Positions 1 through 8,300 of a DNA stretch of 16,925 nucleotides are shown here, piece after piece; the stretch's first letter is position 1; each line of letters opens with the position of its first letter. Where the stretch lies: NCBI GenBank assembly GCA_021200395.1, contig JAJQGQ010000159.1, forward strand, positions 1-16,925. Reading direction: 5' to 3'. This DNA comes from Erysipelotrichaceae bacterium. GTDB lineage: Bacteria; Bacillota_I; Bacilli_A; Erysipelotrichales; Coprobacillaceae. The notes beneath the pieces are model-generated. The model did no database searches, was not told the DNA's origin, and was given only the letters and a program-made list of their open reading frames with translations. Position numbers and translations under genes: made by a program.

Positions 1-850
1 TTAATGCATAATATGTACCATCTTTAAAATCAAAGTAATAATCATAAGTGTCCATATTTGTTGATAAGTTAGATCCTGGTATTTTCATGTAACGTTGCTT
101 TGTGACTATTTTAACCTTTATGATATCACCATAAGGTATTTCTGTTAACTTACTATTATTCAATAAAGTATCAAAAAGATATTTTATCTTGTTTTCATTA
201 TCGATAAAACAAATACCATTTTCTTTAAATTCAATGAATTGTGATGCATTATTGGATGTTGATAACATATTCATTTCCCCTAATCCACATGCATAAGCCC
301 CTATTTCAATCATAAATACAACTATTGCAACAATACCACCAATCACCATACTATCACCAGCAAAATAAGAAACAACACCTAATATGATAGCTATAATCAC
401 CCACATAATAACCTTTCTCAAAGCATAACTACGAGTTAATGGTCTACCTATTGATATATATGGTGATGTTTTTTGATAGCCTAGCAGTGTTTTATCAACA
501 ACTTTATTTAATTCAACAAGTTCAGGAATCAAAGGAATATTCTTATCCTTATAAAAATCGATTGTTGACTTAACTTGTTGAAGATCCGTTAATTTTTGAT
601 TCATATGAATTTGTTGTGACTCCAAACAATCTTGGAATGACAATTGATGATTCATAATCAATCTAATATCATCAATACTTATTTCCATGGATCTTAAAAA
701 CCTAATCATTGTGAGTAACTGAAGATCTTTTTCATTATAGTTACGATAACCATTATCATCTCTACTAGGTTCAATAAGCTTTTCTCTTTCATAAAATAAT
801 AATGTTTGTTTTGATAAGCCAGTAAGCTTTTCTACTTCATTTGTTTTCAT
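1..850 (-). CDS. MerR-family transcriptional regulator with two membrane helices (partial, C-terminus beyond the left edge)
   Basis: The reading frame opens with ATG at 850 and stays open to the edge, giving 283 visible residues. Residues 1-70 are a MerR-type winged helix-turn-helix: it begins MKTNEVEKLTGLSKQTLLFYE, and a second block around residues 31-65 carries the typical GYRNY turn and the LRSMEISIDDIR helix. Residues about 75-105 look like the antiparallel coiled coil used for dimerisation. Instead of a soluble ligand-binding domain there are two hydrophobic segments (about 148-164 and 167-186), then a polar region (about 195-283) rich in beta-type residues. This layout suggests a membrane-anchored one-component regulator; the ligand is unknown. 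GGTGAAAGTGGTGA upstream of the ATG is the ribosome binding site. The MerR assignment is firm; the membrane topology is inferred from hydrophobicity by eye. Confidence 0.88.
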   Translation of the reverse strand, partial: MKTNEVEKLTGLSKQTLLFYEREKLIEPSRDDNGYRNYNEKDLQLLTMIRFLRSMEISIDDIRLIMNHQLSFQDCLESQQIHMNQKLTDLQQVKSTIDFYKDKNIPLIPELVELNKVVDKTLLGYQKTSPYISIGRPLTRSYALRKVIMWVIIAIILGVVSYFAGDSMVIGGIVAIVVFMIEIGAYACGLGEMNMLSTSNNASQFIEFKENGICFIDNENKIKYLFDTLLNNSKLTEIPYGDIIKVKIVTKQRYMKIPGSNLSTNMDTYDYYFDFKDGTYYAL

Positions 851-872
851 GTTTTCACCACTTTCACCTAGT

Positions 873-903
873 ATTTTAAACTATATACCTTGTATACACA
901 CAA
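873..903 (-). promoter_or_regulatory. MerR-type promoter and operator, probably autoregulatory
   Basis: On the minus strand a -35-like TTGTGT (898-903) and a -10-like TAAAAT (873-878) are separated by 19 bp. Inside lies the dyad CTTGT-N6-ACAAG (889-904). An over-long 19-bp spacer with a dyad between the two hexamers is the hallmark of MerR-controlled promoters, where the protein bends the DNA to realign the elements. It sits about 25 bp upstream of the merR-like ATG, so autoregulation is the simplest reading. Confidence 0.6.
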
Positions 904-924
904 GTGTTTTTTATGAAAAATATA

Positions 925-1008
925 TAAAAAGATATGGGCCCGCATCATTCTGCACATCCAGCCTCAAGCGGCCAGAAACCCATATCTAATTAAGTATATT
1001 CAACTTAC
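925..1008 (-). ncRNA. Candidate small structured RNA or leader ending in an intrinsic terminator
   Basis: The arms AGATATGGG and CCCATATCT (979-987 and 930-938) form a perfect 9-bp stem, followed on the minus strand by TTTTTATATATTTTT. The 40 nt enclosed are much more GC-rich than the surroundings. They can fold as two small hairpins, GCC-GCUUGA-GGC and GCA-GAAUGA-UGC, or alternatively through UUCUG/CAGAA around the first hairpin. A good promoter (1015-1043) would start transcription near 1008, giving an RNA of about 80 nt that ends before the merR promoter. The element could be a standalone sRNA, a riboswitch-like leader, or just an elaborate terminator for the upstream gene. I do not recognise it as a known class. 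The stem and U-tract are visible; the function is open. Confidence 0.5.
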
Positions 1009-1014
1009 AACTAA

Positions 1015-1043
1015 AATATACCACACTCTTAAAAAATTTTCAA
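1015..1043 (-). promoter_or_regulatory. Sigma-A-like promoter for the structured RNA element
   Basis: TTGAAA (1038-1043) and TATATT (1015-1020) on the minus strand are separated by exactly 17 bp. The -35 box begins just after the stop codon of the DUF3800-like gene, so the promoter serves what lies downstream: the structured element, and perhaps the merR-like gene by read-through. Confidence 0.55.
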
Positions 1044-1046
1044 TAT

Positions 1047-1619
1047 TTATACTCGAATTATTTCATCCTTTACAAGCATATAAAAATAATTATTAGGATT
1101 AGAATAAGACAATCTTATTGTGCTACAAAGATTATCAACAAATTGTATACCTGGTTCATCAAAAGAATTTCTTGATGCAACATTAATAACATTTGGGTAT
1201 TCACTAATTATTTCTATGATTCTTTTTTCAAAATCTAATTTATTAAATGAATCGAAAATTACATTGATATCATCATCAACATATGAAACAATATTTTTTA
1301 GAAGCTCAATATATTTTTTCTCTTTTAAAATTTGATTAAAACAATTATCATCTTTTTTATAACAAGAATATATTATCTTTACGTCTATTTCCATAATTTC
1401 TTCTAACATTCTCACTTTTATTTTTTGAAATTCTTTATCAAGTATTGTTGATTTGAACTCATTAAATACTTTTTCTTTCATTTTGGGTTTTATTTTTATT
1501 GAACGAATTCGTTTCTTAAATTTTTTATATGATAAATCAACGCTTTCCTCTGAAGTAACTAATAATCCCGTCACTATGAAAAGTTGGTCATTCTCTGTCT
1601 CATCTACATACAAAACCAT
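1047..1619 (-). CDS. DUF3800-like protein, predicted RNase H-like fold
   Basis: This 190-residue protein opens with VLYVDETEND followed by FIVTGLLV. That matches the DUF3800 pattern of an early acidic Y-(I/V)-DES/T motif on a beta-strand, followed by another strand. A central strand, INVIFDSFNK (about residues 118-127), carries a further acidic residue. Near the C-terminus PGIQFVDNLCSTIRL matches the family's usual P-G-(L/I)-Q-x-(A/V)-D helix. These spaced acidic residues would form the metal site of the proposed RNase H-like fold; activity has not been established for most members. The start is supported by AAAGAGG upstream. The gene begins 39 nt after the toxN-like stop with no terminator between, so it can share the toxin transcript. 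The family call is by motif only. A phage-defence or toxin-related role is a guess from context. Confidence 0.65.
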   Translation of the reverse strand: MVLYVDETENDQLFIVTGLLVTSEESVDLSYKKFKKRIRSIKIKPKMKEKVFNEFKSTILDKEFQKIKVRMLEEIMEIDVKIIYSCYKKDDNCFNQILKEKKYIELLKNIVSYVDDDINVIFDSFNKLDFEKRIIEIISEYPNVINVASRNSFDEPGIQFVDNLCSTIRLSYSNPNNYFYMLVKDEIIRV

Positions 1620-1658
1620 ATTATATTAACCTCTTTAAAATATATATCAAAATGTTAC

Positions 1659-2156
1659 TTAACAACTTACAGTCATATATTCATCACATTTTTCTTCTAA
1701 TAATTGAAAATCACAACATCTATCTTTTATATTTTTTGGCAACAAATCATTTTCATATTTTTTTCTAAATCTTTTAACTTTATTTAACAAGTCAACTCTA
1801 TCAGCATTAATTGAAGAAATCTGTTTTTCTAATAACAATTTATATTTTCCATCTGATACAATGGGAAGTAATTCTGTTAATACACCATCAGGACAAGGTA
1901 CCATATTATTAAAATTAACGATTCCTAATTTACCATATGAAATCTTCCATATGTCTAATGCTCTTGGACTCATACTTAAATGTTTAGGCTTAGGAGAGGA
2001 TAATGGTGCAAAGTATTTATGACCATGATGCATATAAACAATGCCAACATATGGACGTGTTCTATGTTTATTATAAGGTACTTTATCATCAAATTGACGT
2101 AAGTAATCAATATAATTATCATCTATACAGTATAATTTCAATCTAAAACAGCTCAT
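1659..2156 (-). CDS. toxN: Type III toxin-antitoxin system toxin, ToxN/AbiQ/CptN-family endoribonuclease
   Basis: The 165-residue length is typical of the family. Family motifs run in order: YIDYLRQFDDKVP (15-27), RPYVGIV (34-40), then HKYFAPLSSPKPKH (46-59), which matches the family's Y-(L/F)-A-P-L-(T/S)-S-P-K active-site loop; Ser53, Ser54 and Lys56 fall where the catalytic Thr/Ser and Lys of ToxN lie. A lysine- and arginine-rich helical C-terminus follows. Members cut A-rich RNA, including their own antitoxin precursor, and are held inactive by the processed RNA repeats. The gene starts 6 nt after an AGGAGGT site and is preceded by a terminator hairpin and a 35-nt repeat array, which is the complete type III layout. 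Such systems act in plasmid maintenance and phage abortive infection. The family call is firm; target and activity are inferred. Confidence 0.92.
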   Translation of the reverse strand: MSCFRLKLYCIDDNYIDYLRQFDDKVPYNKHRTRPYVGIVYMHHGHKYFAPLSSPKPKHLSMSPRALDIWKISYGKLGIVNFNNMVPCPDGVLTELLPIVSDGKYKLLLEKQISSINADRVDLLNKVKRFRKKYENDLLPKNIKDRCCDFQLLEEKCDEYMTVSC

Positions 2157-2172
2157 TAATGATACCTCCTAA

Positions 2173-2211
2173 TCTTACAACAAAGGACTAGCAATTTACT
2201 ACTAGTCCTTT
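2173..2211 (-). terminator. Leaky intrinsic terminator between antitoxin RNA and toxin gene
   Basis: On the minus strand AAAGGACTAG (2211-2202) pairs perfectly with CTAGTCCTTT (2191-2182) around a 10-nt loop. The following TTGTTGT is only a weak U-tract. Type III loci carry just such an imperfect terminator, which makes the RNA antitoxin exceed the toxin mRNA; the toxN site AGGAGGT lies immediately beyond. Confidence 0.75.
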
Positions 2212-2303
2212 CTTTTTTCGTTCCCACTACGGCAAGGGTACTCCGACTTTTTTCGTTCCCACTACGGCAAGGGTACTCCCACTTTTTAAGGATTTCTTCA
2301 TCC
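2182..2303 (-). ncRNA. toxI: RNA antitoxin precursor of the type III toxin-antitoxin system
   Basis: The predicted transcript starts about 7 nt after the -10 box (near 2303), runs through the 35-nt tandem repeats and ends at the terminator hairpin. In the RNA sense each unit holds GGGAGUACCC, then UUGCCGUAGU, then GGGAACG and a run of A. The alternating GGG/CCC/GGG blocks are compatible with the short pseudoknot formed by ToxI-type antitoxins. The A-runs between units match the A-rich sites where ToxN-family enzymes cut their antitoxin. The boundaries are inferred from the promoter and the hairpin. Confidence 0.82.
2211..2288 (-). repeat. Tandem repeat array, 35-nt period, about 2.2 copies (antitoxin RNA units)
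   Basis: Two full units occupy 2219-2253 and 2254-2288. They differ only at one internal base (g at 2245 versus c at 2280) and at the last base. A further 8 nt at 2211-2218 repeat the T-rich end with one mismatch. The units abut directly with no spacer. A 35-nt unit in between two and three copies resembles the antitoxin of the lactococcal AbiQ system. Confidence 0.9.
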
Positions 2304-2309
2304 ACGTAT

Positions 2310-2338
2310 AGTGTATCACAAACTCCAAGAATTATCAA
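2310..2338 (-). promoter_or_regulatory. Promoter of the antitoxin-toxin transcript
   Basis: TTGATA (2333-2338) and TACACT (2310-2315) on the minus strand are 17 bp apart. The -35 box starts 4 nt beyond the stop codon of the upstream ATPase/nuclease-like gene. No terminator separates the two genes, so some read-through into the antitoxin RNA is possible. Confidence 0.6.
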
Positions 2339-2341
2339 TGA

Positions 2342-3919
2342 TTAATCAGTAATCTTAATAATCTTACAAGTATGTTTTTTATGATCTTTAGATTGACTAT
2401 CTTTTTCATAACTGATACCAACTAGTAATAAATTATCTTTATAATGCTCTAATACAGCAGGATATTGTTTATCAATGATTTGATCAATAGCTGTCTGAAC
2501 ATCCTTATTCCACTTAAGTTCTACTAATAATGCTGGTTTATCATACTTAGGTATGAATGCTATATCTACAAAGCCATTACCACTTGGAAGTTCACGTACG
2601 ACTGTATAATAATCCTTAGCTGTAATATAAGCTAAATAAATGGTATATGCTAAAGCATTCTCATCGTTATATTGAATAATTGATACTTCCTGATGTGCTT
2701 TTTCAATATATTTAGCAACTGTTTCTTCATCTTGATTCCAAGTAGCCTCAAATAGTTTGTCCGAGTTTTCAAGAAAATATATAGTATTCTCCCATTTGCT
2801 TTTTCGCATTGCTGATACAAATGAATCTGATACTTCTTTATTTGGAATATAGACTTTCTTTTCTAATTCATCATATCCTAAATATCCTAAATGAACTAAA
2901 AATGTTAATACATCATCCTTGCTGTGTATTTCTGAAGCATCGTTATTAAATATATCAGGATCTATTTTTATCATATCACCAGCTAATAATTGTACAATCG
3001 ATTCTTTGATACCATCAATATTTTGATTAAAATAATACCTTAAATTTTCAAAAGAAGATGTTTTACTCCAATAATTACCACATGATCCAATTCTAAGTGC
3101 TTTGCTAATTGATCTAGGACTATATATGGATATACCATTTTTAAAATGATAGCCATCATACCATAATTTCATTTCATCAAAATCCATTTGATATTCTTCA
3201 CATAACTCTTTGACTTCATTTTCAGTAAATCCCATAAAATTCTCAAAAGGCGTAGGATTAAGCATTGACATCTCATCAAAACTATTAAGTGCACTTTGGT
3301 TACTATATTTTTTTATTGGTAAAATACCAGTCATATAAACGAATTCAATATATGTTTGATCTTTAAATAAGGAATTCATAAAAGTCAAAAAAGTAGTTTT
3401 ATCTTTTTGTGAGGCATCTTTATCTCTTAGTACGCAATCCCATTCATCAATAATGAAAATAAATTTTTGTTTCATTTGATCATTGATATTTTTTAAAGAT
3501 AAAATCAAGTCTTTATCATCGTAATAAAAAATATTATCAAATACTTGTTTCAATTCTATTAAAAGTATCTTGCTTAATCGATTTTTCATATCTTTAATTG
3601 TATCAGCATTATCATAAAACTCTTGCATGTTAATGAAAATAACATTATGTTGATTGAGATGTTCCATATAGATAGATGTTTGTGATATTTTTAAATCTTT
3701 AAATAATGACGATGAATCACAACCTTTAGAATAATAGGCAACTAACATATTGGCATCAGTACTTTTCCCAAATCGACGTGGTCTAGAAACACACATTAGC
3801 TTATCTTTCGTATTCATGACACTATTTGTATAACCAATCAATAAAGACTTATCTACACAAATGGCTGAATTTCTTAGTTCATTAAAATCAGTATTGTCTG
3901 GATTAAGATAAATACCCAT
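2342..3919 (-). CDS. AAA-ATPase-like protein with C-terminal PD-(D/E)XK nuclease domain
   Basis: The protein has 525 residues from the chosen start and no signal peptide. It begins MGIYLNPDNTDF, the typical opening of the AAA-ATPase_like/PDDEXK_9 family. Residues 45-54 (SRPRRFGKST) form the P-loop-like motif of this family, and FIIDEWD (155-161) is the Walker B region. A helical middle follows with YDGYHF near 254-259. The C-terminal nuclease-like fold shows Asp452 (GNGFVDIAF) and ELK (467-469), the D...E-x-K catalytic pattern. The ATG at 3919 is chosen because AAAGGAG lies 8-9 nt upstream; an in-frame ATG at 3973 would put the first 18 codons inside the purB terminator. Such genes are abundant in gut Bacillota and Bacteroidota, often in many copies, with no settled function; a role in defence or mobile elements is often suggested. 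The family call is firm, the role unknown. Confidence 0.88.
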   Translation of the reverse strand: MGIYLNPDNTDFNELRNSAICVDKSLLIGYTNSVMNTKDKLMCVSRPRRFGKSTDANMLVAYYSKGCDSSSLFKDLKISQTSIYMEHLNQHNVIFINMQEFYDNADTIKDMKNRLSKILLIELKQVFDNIFYYDDKDLILSLKNINDQMKQKFIFIIDEWDCVLRDKDASQKDKTTFLTFMNSLFKDQTYIEFVYMTGILPIKKYSNQSALNSFDEMSMLNPTPFENFMGFTENEVKELCEEYQMDFDEMKLWYDGYHFKNGISIYSPRSISKALRIGSCGNYWSKTSSFENLRYYFNQNIDGIKESIVQLLAGDMIKIDPDIFNNDASEIHSKDDVLTFLVHLGYLGYDELEKKVYIPNKEVSDSFVSAMRKSKWENTIYFLENSDKLFEATWNQDEETVAKYIEKAHQEVSIIQYNDENALAYTIYLAYITAKDYYTVVRELPSGNGFVDIAFIPKYDKPALLVELKWNKDVQTAIDQIIDKQYPAVLEHYKDNLLLVGISYEKDSQSKDHKKHTCKIIKITD

Positions 3920-3941
3920 AATATCAGCTCCTTTACTTATT

Positions 3942-3950
3942 ATTATAGCA
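3942..3950 (-). promoter_or_regulatory. Extended -10 promoter of the ATPase/nuclease-like gene
   Basis: The minus strand reads TGCTATAAT, an extended -10 with a consensus TATAAT hexamer (3942-3947). It lies 23 nt upstream of the ATG at 3919 and directly after the U-tract of the purB terminator. No good -35 exists at 17 bp, which the TG extension can compensate for. Confidence 0.5.
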
Positions 3951-3987
3951 TAAAAGAGACATAAATCCATCAAAGATTCATGTCTCT
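3950..3987 (-). terminator. Intrinsic terminator closing the purine operon
   Basis: On the minus strand AGAGACATGAATC (3987-3975) pairs with GATTTATGTCTCT (3967-3955) around a 7-nt loop, with one G-U pair, followed by TTTTAT. It starts 6 nt after the purB stop. The opposite strand also has a T-run after the stem, so it may work both ways, though no plus-strand gene needs it. Confidence 0.8.
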
Positions 3988-3992
3988 ATTTT

Positions 3993-5378
3993 TTAATCTT
4001 TTAACTTGATGTCAGCTAATTCACTCGCTTTACCAATATAAGAAGCAGGTGTCATATTAACAAGAGTTGCTCTATCTTCATCAGATAACATATCAAGACT
4101 TTCGGCAAATTTGATAATATCTTCTCTAGAGATACTCTTTCCTCTTGTAAGTGCCTTTAAGGTATCATAAGCATCTGGTACACCGTATTTTCTTAACATT
4201 GTTTGAATTGGTTCAGCTAAGACTTCCCATTTATCATTGAGATCAGAAGCTAATTTGTCTTTATTAACGACACATTTAGCTAAGCCATTAATTGTTTCAT
4301 TCATGGCTTGAAGGGAGTAGCCAAAGGCCAAACCTAAGTTACGTTGAGAAGAAGAGTCTGATAAGTCTCTTTGCATACGTGATTTAGGTAACTTATTGGA
4401 TAATGCTATACAAATGTTATTAGACATATCAATATTAGCTTCACTGTTTTCAAAACGAATAGGATTGACTTTATGAGGCATTGTGGAACTTCCTACTTCA
4501 CCTTGTACAGGGATTTGTTTGAAATATTCCATTGAAATATAAAGCCACATATCAACATCAAAGTCTACAACAATGTTATTGAAATGACGAATACCATCTA
4601 AGATATGACATGTATAGTCATGACTTTCTATTTGCGTTGTCAAAGGATTAAAGGTTAAACCTAAGTATTCTTCAACAAATTTTTTAGAAAGTGATGGCCA
4701 ATCTAGATTAGGAAAAGCTGTAAGAATAGCACTATAATTTCCTGTGGCCCCATTGAATTTGGCTTTTATAGGTATGCTTTCTATGTTTTCAATACTTGAA
4801 GTCATACGATAAGCATAAACCTTAAATTCTTTACCAATAGTTGTTGGTGTCGCAGGTTGCCCATGAGTATGAGCAAGCATAGCATCGTCTTTATGTTCGT
4901 TAGCCCATTTATCCATGATATCTCTTAATTGTTTGGCTTTTGGTAGCCATACTTTTTGAAGTCCATTTTTTATCATACAAGCATATGATGTATTATTGAT
5001 ATCTTCAGATGTGCAACCAATATGAACAAAGCTAATAAGATAATCATAATCCAAATCTTTTAAAGTTTCATCAATAAAGTATTCAACAGCTTTCACATCG
5101 TGTCTTGTTGTGGCTTCAATTTCTTTGACACGCATAAATCCTTCATAGTCAAAGTTATAACCAATATCTTCAATAATATGCATTTCTTCTTTGTTGAATT
5201 GAGCCAATATTTCATTATCTACATTCTCAATTAAAAATCTTAACCATTGTGTTTCCACAAACACACGATTCTTCACTAAAGCAAATTCAGAAAAATAATC
5301 ACCTAATTCTTCTTTTATGCCACTATAACGTCCATCTAATGGACATAATGTCATACTTTCAAAAATTTGTTTATCCAT
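3993..5378 (-). CDS. purB: Adenylosuccinate lyase
   Basis: PurB cleaves fumarate from SAICAR to give AICAR, and from adenylosuccinate to give AMP; it is a cytosolic tetramer. The 461 residues cover the full aspartase/fumarase superfamily fold. PLDGRY lies at 13-18, TTRHDVKAVEY at 90-100, TSEDINN at 123-129, THGQPATPTTIGKE (171-184) holds the general acid His172, and the signature GSSTMPHKVNP (296-306) holds the catalytic flexible-loop serine. The C-terminus has NWEVLAEPIQT-like and TPASYIG motifs. Length and wording resemble the E. coli-type enzyme (456 residues) more than the shorter B. subtilis PurB. The ATG directly follows the purL stop codon, with AAAGGTGGG inside the end of purL, so translation is probably coupled. 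It is the last gene before the terminator. Confidence 0.97.
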   Translation of the reverse strand: MDKQIFESMTLCPLDGRYSGIKEELGDYFSEFALVKNRVFVETQWLRFLIENVDNEILAQFNKEEMHIIEDIGYNFDYEGFMRVKEIEATTRHDVKAVEYFIDETLKDLDYDYLISFVHIGCTSEDINNTSYACMIKNGLQKVWLPKAKQLRDIMDKWANEHKDDAMLAHTHGQPATPTTIGKEFKVYAYRMTSSIENIESIPIKAKFNGATGNYSAILTAFPNLDWPSLSKKFVEEYLGLTFNPLTTQIESHDYTCHILDGIRHFNNIVVDFDVDMWLYISMEYFKQIPVQGEVGSSTMPHKVNPIRFENSEANIDMSNNICIALSNKLPKSRMQRDLSDSSSQRNLGLAFGYSLQAMNETINGLAKCVVNKDKLASDLNDKWEVLAEPIQTMLRKYGVPDAYDTLKALTRGKSISREDIIKFAESLDMLSDEDRATLVNMTPASYIGKASELADIKLKD

Positions 5379-8300
5379 TTATTTCCCACCTTTAAAATAA
5401 TTAACACCAGCTTCAAATAGCTTTTGATCCATTTCACCATAAATATTTTTATTTCTATTGATACCTTGACGCTCACTATGACCCATTTTACCTAAAATAC
5501 GACCATCTGCTGATAAAACACCTTCAATCGCACACATAGAACCATTAGGATTATATGGTGATGTCATTGTTGGATTGCCATCAGGATCAACATATTGTGT
5601 AAATACTTGACCATTTTCAAATAGTTTTTCTATTTCTGCTTGTGGAGCAACAAATCTACCTTCACCATGAGAAATAGGAATTGTATGAATATCTCCTACT
5701 TCTACATTTGCTAACCAAGGAGATTTAACAGAAGATATTCTTGTATTAACCATTTGTGATAAGTGACGATTAATAGTATTAAATGTTAATGTTGGATCAT
5801 CTTCATTCATGGTTTTGATTTCACCATAAGGAAGTAAGCCTAATTTCACTAAAGCCTGGAATCCATTACAGATACCAATCATTAATCCTTCACGATTATC
5901 TAGTAAATCTGTAATAGCTGCTTTGAGTTTTGGATTACGTAAGACTGTAGCGATAAATTTACCAGAGCCTTCTGGTTCATCACCTGCAGAAAAACCACCA
6001 GGTAACATAATGATTTGTGCTTTTCTAATAGCTGCTTCTAATTCATCAACAGATTTCTTGATATCTTGTTCTGTTTTATTTCTAATGATAACTGTTGTGA
6101 CTTTTGCACCAGCTTTAGTGAATGCTCTAGCAGAATCATATTCACAGTTTGTTCCTGGGAATACAGGTATAACAACATTAACTTCATCATAAACTTTTGA
6201 TGCATGTAATGGTGTACGTGTTGGACAGTCTTTGACAATCATTTCAGATGTTGGAGCAACTGCTGTTGTTGGATAGACATCATCTAATACGGAATTATAA
6301 ATAGAATAAGCTTCTTCTAATGTTACTGTTTCCTGTTTATAAGTCACTTCTGGTGTGGATTTTGTTTCACCAATAATACGATAGTTTTCTAATGATGATA
6401 ATGATTCACCATCAATTTCTAATATAATATTACCATAATCTTTACGTAACAATGTTCTTAAAGGTAATGCACTATCAATATGAACACCAATATTGTTACC
6501 AAAAGCCATTTTATAAATAGCTTCAATAACGCCGCCATCTTTTACTGTATAAGCACTATAAACTTTACCAGCTTTCATAAGTTTCATAATCGAATCATAT
6601 TGAGATTTTAAGATATCAAAGTTATAGACAAAGAAACTATCTTTAGAAAGTAATACTTCTACCAATAAATGATTAGGACCCTTTAACTCTGGTGTAATCA
6701 CATCTTTAACATCAGCACCCACAATGGCAAAAGATACCAAAGTAGGAGGAACATCTAAATCTTCAAATGAACCTGACATTGAATCCTTACCACCAATAGA
6801 AGGTAACATCAATTCTTTTTGCACACGATTAGCCGCTAATAAAGCTGCTAAAGGTTTACCCCAACGAGCAGGATCATCTGCAAGTTTTTCAAAATATTCC
6901 TGGAAAGAGAAGCGAATCTTATGGTAATCGCCACCCATGGCAACAATTTTAGCAATTGATTCAACAATGGCATACATAGCACCATGATATGGAGACCATT
7001 TGGCTATCTCAGCATTATATCCATAACTCATGAGTGAACAAGTTGTTGTTTCTTTTCCAAGTACTGGTATTAAAGCAGCCATACCTTCAGTTTCTGTTCT
7101 TAATGTCTTTCCACCATAAGGTGATAATACTGTACCATTGCCAATAGATGAGTCAAATCTTTCTACTAAACCTTTTTGACTACATACTGATAAGCTTTTT
7201 AATACTTCGTGAGTAGCCATCGTAAAAGATTGAACAAATTGATCATTCATTGGTGTATGTAAGAAATCAGGTAAATCAATATGAATATTTTGATAACGTT
7301 TTGCTCCATTCTTATCTAAGAATGCACGATCGATATCAACCACTGTTTGACCCATATAATGCATCACCAAACGATTTGTATCTGTTACTGTAGCTACCTT
7401 AACAACCTCTAAGTTTTCATCAAAACATGCTTGTTTCATAAAATCTTCATCACATTGATTAATAACAATAGCCATACGTTCCTGAGATTCAGAAATCGCA
7501 AGTTCTGTACCTGTTAAACCTTCATATTTCTTTAAAACAGCATCTAACTCTATATCAAGTCCTGGTGCTAATTCACCAACAGCGACGCATACACCACCTG
7601 CACCAAAATCATTACAACGTACAATTTTTTCAGAAACAGCTTTGTTTCTAAATAATCTTTGTATTTTTCTTTCTTCTACTGGATTTCCTTTTTGCACTTC
7701 GGCACCAGCAGTTGTTGTTGTTTTTAGTTCATGCTTTTTAGATGAACCCGTAGCACCACCAATGCCATCTCTACCAGTTCTACCACCAATTAATAAAACA
7801 ATCTGACCTTTTTCCGGAATCAAACGTTTCACTTGATCTTTTGGTGCTGCAGCTACAACAGCCCCTACTTCCATACGTTTTGCCAAAAAACCTTCATCAT
7901 AGACTTCATGAACATAGCCAGTTGTCAAACCAATTTGGTTACCATAGCTTGAAAAACCTTGTGCAGCTTCAACACATATTTTACGTTGTGGTAATTTTCC
8001 TGGAATCGTTTCATCTAGTGATTTTCTTGGATCACCTGCTCCAGTAATACGCATAGATTGATAAACATAAGCTCTTCCAGATAATGGATCTCTAATAGCA
8101 CCACCTAAACAAGTAGCTGCCCCACCAAATGGTTCAATTTCCGTTGGATGGTTATGTGTTTCATTCTTAAACATTAATAACCAATCTTCATCACCATCAC
8201 TCGTATGAACTTTCAACTCAACAGAACATGCATTGATTTCTTCACTGACTTCCATATCATCCAAGAAACCTTCTTTACGTAATTCTTTCATAGAAATAGT

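Noticed and set aside
2211..2288. CRISPR-like repeats
   Set aside because: The two units abut with no spacers and sit between a promoter and a ToxN-type gene, so they are antitoxin repeats.
2156..2338. Open frame of 60 codons upstream of the toxin gene
   Set aside because: It runs straight through the antitoxin repeats and terminator hairpin, begins in the -35 box, and has no ribosome binding site. The repeats explain the sequence better.
3920..3973. Earlier start for the ATPase/nuclease-like gene
   Set aside because: The added 18 codons lie in the purB terminator and the extended -10 promoter; a good ribosome binding site precedes the ATG at 3919.
7841..8047. Plus-strand open frames inside the pur genes (for example here within purL)
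   Set aside because: They are low-complexity reverse-strand shadows of strongly conserved minus-strand coding sequence, without family motifs.
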